A stretch of 64,000 bases of DNA from Ciona intestinalis (Eukaryota > Chordata > Ascidiacea > Phlebobranchia > Cionidae). Made by a program: the position numbers and the translations under genes. The stretch lies in the NCBI RefSeq assembly GCF_000224145.3, contig NC_020174.2:4283026-4347025 (forward strand), in the 5' to 3' direction. Position 1 is the stretch's first letter. Each line of letters starts with the position of its first letter. Under the pieces are notes generated by a model. It had not been told where the DNA came from, did no database searches, and worked only from the letters and a program-made list of their open reading frames with translations. Shown piece by piece: positions 60,299 to 64,000 of the stretch.

Positions 60299-61350
60299 GT
60301 TAAAAGGCCACAACAGTGTATTCTTTTGTTGTGCGAACGTTAAAATGTGTTCAATGCGTGCAAATTGTCACTTAAAGCAAATGTTCAACCGGCATTTAAG
60401 GCTTTGCGTTTGTTTAGGAAATAGCAAAGTCAAAAATTTCAGGTCTCGATTTTGGCCGGCGCAGGCATCCTAGTTGCGAGATACACCTGGGTCGGGTTGA
60501 GCGTTTTGGGGCCACCTGGTCCACAATGGGAGTTCTGTTGCGGCTACTGTAGCGAAAAAGCGGCTTCCGCCCCGATTTGTAAGTTGACGTTCAAACTAAA
60601 AGGGTACAGTGACATCGAGATCAATTTAACGCCAGCTTAACCTCGACGTAGCCTGAAACGCATCTTTATTCTCGGCAGTTGTGGGTCATCGCTTTAGGAT
60701 ACCTTGTATCAATGAATTGTCTTTTCGGATATGTGTACGCAGACCGAGTACACAATTCAACATACGATAACGGCCAACGCTGTGATTGAAATAATTATAC
60801 TTCGGTTAGACGGAAGCAATGCAAACTCATATCACGCAATTCCCACCATAGCTGTGCATGAGAAACTCGTGCATCAGATGGAAGTATCTCTAAACAATAG
60901 TGAGAAAGCCTTGGGAAATAAACAGAGTGGTCGAAACTATACCAGTATAGCAGGCGCGACGAAATCAAGGCCGGGAGAATGAAACGATATGTATCTGAGC
61001 TGTTAAATGAAAGTGTAGAACTTTTGTCGCCAGTTCTATACGATGACCACTGACCAACTGGCCGTTCACGCGTATGATCTGAGGATGCCGGTGGCCTATT
61101 GTTCACAAGAAGTCGGGTATTCTTTTTATGTTTGGCGCTTTTGAAAATTGCGACCCTTTTCGGTGATTTCTGGAAAATCGGTAGCAATTTTGCAACGGAA
61201 ACGCGTTTCGGGACCCAGCTGTATTCGCTGTACAATCGGGCACCGCGATGTATCAAATCACCAAGAAAATGATAGGGGGTAGTTATAGATTGACCAGTCT
61301 CTGTTTCAGTTTCGTATTGCTGTAGGTGCGATTGCCGCGAGTGCGGGTTG
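60299..61350. repeat. Left copy of a direct duplication at an assembly gap
   Basis: This segment is nearly identical to 61401-62580 in the same orientation. It begins 'gttaaaaggccacaacagtg' and ends at the N run with 'ccgcgagtgcgggttg'. Differences are scattered substitutions, a 2-nt indel (gcgaaaaagcgg versus gcgaaaacaagcgg) and absence of the 126-nt block at 61835-61960. The pattern fits two alleles of one locus laid in tandem, or a recent tandem duplication. Confidence 0.93.
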
Positions 61351-61400
61351 NNNNNNNNNNNNNNNNNNNNNNNNNNNNNNNNNNNNNNNNNNNNNNNNNN
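61351..61400. other. Assembly gap (50 N)
   Basis: Fifty consecutive N bases lie exactly between the two duplicated blocks. The round length suggests a placeholder gap, so sequence content here is unknown and open frames running through it are meaningless. Confidence 0.99.
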
Positions 61401-62580
61401 GTTAAAAGGCCACAACAGTGTATTCTTTTGTCGTGCGAACGTTAAAATGTGTTCAATGCGTGCAAATTGTCACTTACAGCAAATGTTCAACCGGCATTTA
61501 AGGCTTTGCGTTTGTTTAGGAAATAGCAAAGTCAAAAATTTCAGGTCTCGATTTTGGCCGGCGCAGGCATCCTAGTTGCGAGATACACCTGGGTCGGGTT
61601 GAGCGTTTTGGGGCCACCTGGTCCACAATGGGAGTTCTGTTGCGGCTACTGTAGCGAAAACAAGCGGCTTCCGCCCCGATTTGTAAGTTGACGTTCAAAC
61701 TAAAAGGGTACAGTGACATCGAGATCAATTTAACGCCAGCTTAACCCCGACGTAGCCTGAAACGCATCTTTATTCTCGGCAGTTGTGGGTCATCGCTTTA
61801 GGATACCTTGTATCAATGAATTGTCTTTTCGGATAGGTTATTTTAACCAAGGACGATCAATCACATATTAATGAAGCTGTTGTTTTTGTGACAGTAGTTC
61901 CATGTACGAACATTTTGGTTTATAATGATAACTGGTAATGGGGTGTGCTACTATTATAAAATGTGTACGTAGACCGAGTACACAATTCAACATACGATAA
62001 CGGCCAACGCCGTGATCGAAATAATTATACTTCGGTTAGACGGAAGCAATGCAAACTCATATCACGCAATTCCCACCATAGCTGTGCATGAGAAACTCGT
62101 GTATCAGATGGAAGTATCTCTAAACAATAGTGAGAAAGCCTTGGGAAATAAACAGAGTGGTCGAAACTATACCAGTATAGCAGGCGCGACGAAATCAAGG
62201 CCGGGAGAATGAAACGATATGTATCTGAGCTGTTAAATGAAAGTGTAGAACTTTTGTCGCCAGTTCTATACGATGACCACTGACCAACTGGCCGTTCACG
62301 CGTATGATCTGAGGATGCCGGTGGCCTATTGTTCACAAGAAGTCGGGTATTCTTTTTATGTTTGGCGCTTTTGAAAATTGCGACCCTTTTCGGTGATTTC
62401 TGGAAAATCGGTAGCAATTTTGCAACGGAAACGCGTTTCGGGACACAGCTGTATTCGCTGTACAATCGGGCACCGCGATGTATCAAATCACCAAGAAAAT
62501 GATAGGGGGGAGGTATAGATTGACCAGTCTCTGTTTCAGTTTCGTATTGCTGTAGGTGCGATTGCCGCGAGTGCGGGTTG
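61401..62580. repeat. Right copy of the direct duplication
   Basis: It matches 60299-61350 over its whole length with a few substitutions, a 2-nt indel and one extra 126-nt block. A plus-strand frame in both copies (AVIEIIILRLDGSNANSYHA..., ending KSRPGE) shows two silent and one His/Tyr difference. The longer minus-strand frame shows only amino-acid-changing differences. Neither is convincing as a gene. Confidence 0.93.
61835..61960. other. 126-nt insertion/deletion polymorphism between copies
   Basis: Present only in the right copy, between 'cttttcggat' and 'atgtgtacg', which are adjacent in the left copy (60721-60739). The block starts aggttatttt and ends attataaa. No clear terminal inverted repeat or target-site duplication is visible, so it is not assigned to a transposon class. 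Confidence 0.85.
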
Positions 62581-64000
62581 GTCCGGCGCCGCAATAACAG
62601 TGCTCATTTTTACAATAACCGCATTTTACGATGCTGAGCTGGAAAGGGATTTTACAAAATTTGTTTGTGTATAACAAAAACCACCGTTGTTTTGGTCATT
62701 ATAAAATGCAACGTTTTGAAATTTGAACAGAGAGGTAATCGTTCGAATTCTTTCCGAAGTCAATGTTGCTCTGTTGACTAATTTCTAGATGCAGCAAGTA
62801 TAGGGAATATGTTGACAAACTTGGATAGGGAAACACTGAAAGTAGATCATGGCGAAAAGACAGAAATGAAGCAGGAAATATCAGAGAACGGGAGACGCAT
62901 ATATATTTGACGAGTCTGCTTGTTTGCAAAATATGTTCCCTGGTGCTTGTTATGTAATTTATGATACTTTCAAAGATCGGATTGCCAATGTAAGGGCAAA
63001 GGCTGTACAATCATCAGTTAGGATTAGGTGTTGTCTCGGTTTTCTTGTGGCTACATACGTGCGTTGGTTTAATTTCGGTCAGTGGTATCAACATCAGAAT
63101 AGAAGATGCGGTGAGTGGTTGTGTGTCGAATATAACGGTTTTACACCATGTGTACAGGGATATGAAAAACAAATATTTAATTTTCGAAGTGCTGTAGTAC
63201 ACGAAATCGTTGTTCGGTAATTCGTGACATGGTTATTACACCAACAGAATTGTAACTATGTTGACATCCCACGCGCCCCTACTGTTTTGCTTTTCTCATA
63301 AACCCTATATCAGTTATTAAATGTATCCATACGAAAGAGGTAGATTTTAAGATGACCTTTTAGCGAGTATGTTGTCAGAGAAATAAACAAACCTCGCTAG
63401 TCACAACGTTACTAGCTGCTCGCGAAAACGAAGCTAATAGGGTTCTTCCGATTAAAAGTGCTTGCGGTGAACAAGCGTAGATGAGATTGTGATGGTGTCA
63501 TCTGTTTTAACCATGCTGCTCAACCTGCGGGCGGGCGCCGTGTCGTGTCAGTATGTAGAGGTGTAAACACGAGTAGGAGCTAAAAAGCTGATTATAAGAA
63601 GGTCTCTGATCGTCGCTTCTCGCACCTGAGGTGGCGCTGATTGATCGAATGTCGGACTAAAATAGGAGACAACTTGCGGTAAAGCTAGAAACGCCGTAAG
63701 GCTCTTGCTGATCCGGCGACTCCTATCTTATCCTTTGCATAGGGTATGAAATACAGGTCATACTCTGGGATTATCGCTTGTCAAAGCGAAATGTAATAAG
63801 CGTACCGCAACGATAACTTCGGCTCTTTGCATTTCCGTTATCCACTGGATAACAACGTATTATATATATCACCATAAGTCTGCTTTATTGACGTGTGTAG
63901 AAGGTAACGGGTATTTGGACAATTTATCGACTAGATTTCGCTTGTCAGGCTAAGCATACGTTATGTTTAATTATGATCGGAAGGTTGCTAAACAATACAC
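62581..64000. other. Right end of window, no supported gene
   Basis: A plus-strand open frame at 62924-63220 (98 codons, cysteine-containing) and shorter overlapping frames are present. None has paired splice sites or recognisable sequence. Confidence 0.45.

Noticed and set aside
60452..60640. Plus-strand open frame with GPPGPQWEFCCGYC-like text inside the duplication
   Set aside because: The second copy has a 2-nt insertion inside it that shifts the frame, so it is not maintained as coding.
60795..61415. Minus-strand open frame of 206 codons, with a 189-codon counterpart at 62025-62594
   Set aside because: The first runs through the N gap. Between the two copies the differences in this frame all change amino acids, and there are no recognisable motifs or splice context.
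62924..63220. Plus-strand 98-codon cysteine-containing frame
   Set aside because: It contains a GTGAGT inside, but no convincing acceptor partner or homology. Left unassigned.
1..64000. CRISPR arrays, bacterial operons, phage or viral genes, rRNA and tRNA genes
   Set aside because: No regularly spaced direct repeats, Shine-Dalgarno-led gene runs, viral hallmark proteins, or tRNA cloverleaf with A and B boxes were seen. The splice structure shows nuclear animal DNA.

Overview
The window is eukaryotic and looks like a tunicate, most probably Ciona or a close relative. The evidence is chordate-type gene content (NOS1AP, SLC26A11 and a tensin), compact multi-exon genes with introns from 67 bp to several kb, an AT-leaning background, and scattered short inverted-terminus elements with ends of the type 'acagtrgggtrggraagatgggac'. 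The species is inferred from these signs and is not proven. No bacterial-style operons, CRISPR arrays or rRNA/tRNA genes were recognised.

Layout, left to right. (1) About 0.1-26.3 kb, minus strand: a large tensin-like gene that runs off the left edge. I could chain 12 common exons with matching splice phases from 16365 down to 99. Two tensin landmarks are visible: the 'GPLDGSLYAQVKK' motif, which in animal tensins follows the C2 domain, and an 'EKQDIDELL' motif matching the tensin 'EKRELDRLL' helix. The PTEN-like phosphatase/C2 region is not seen. Instead, three alternative 5' coding starts (17104, 22154 and, more tentatively, 26326) all splice in phase 1 to the exon ending at 16365. The SH2 and PTB exons should lie left of position 1. 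(2) 26.3-28.1 kb: the interval between the most distal tensin start and NOS1AP, which are transcribed divergently. (3) 28150-36370, plus strand: a complete NOS1AP (CAPON) orthologue in 17 coding exons of about 994 codons, with an N-terminal PTB domain, a central coiled coil and a long Ser/Thr-rich C-terminal extension. (4) 36.4-40.8 kb: intergenic, including the NOS1AP 3' UTR. (5) 40833-45309, plus strand: a complete SLC26A11-type sulfate/anion transporter in 12 coding exons of 678 codons, ending in a STAS domain. (6) 45.3-58.4 kb: about 13 kb with no gene I can support. (7) About 58.4-58.9 kb, plus strand: two well-spliced exons of an unrecognised Ser/Arg- and Pro-rich protein. (8) 60.3-62.6 kb: a near-identical direct duplication of about 1.05-1.18 kb on both sides of a 50-N assembly gap, probably two haplotypes placed in tandem. 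(9) 62.6-64 kb: nothing supported.

Functionally, tensin (actin-integrin adhesion scaffold) and NOS1AP (PTB adaptor linking scaffolds and signalling) are divergently placed adaptor proteins. SLC26A11 is an unrelated transporter. All exon boundaries were derived by eye from reading frame, GT/AG signals and phase, and protein identities come from remembered family motifs, so transcript evidence would be needed to confirm isoforms.
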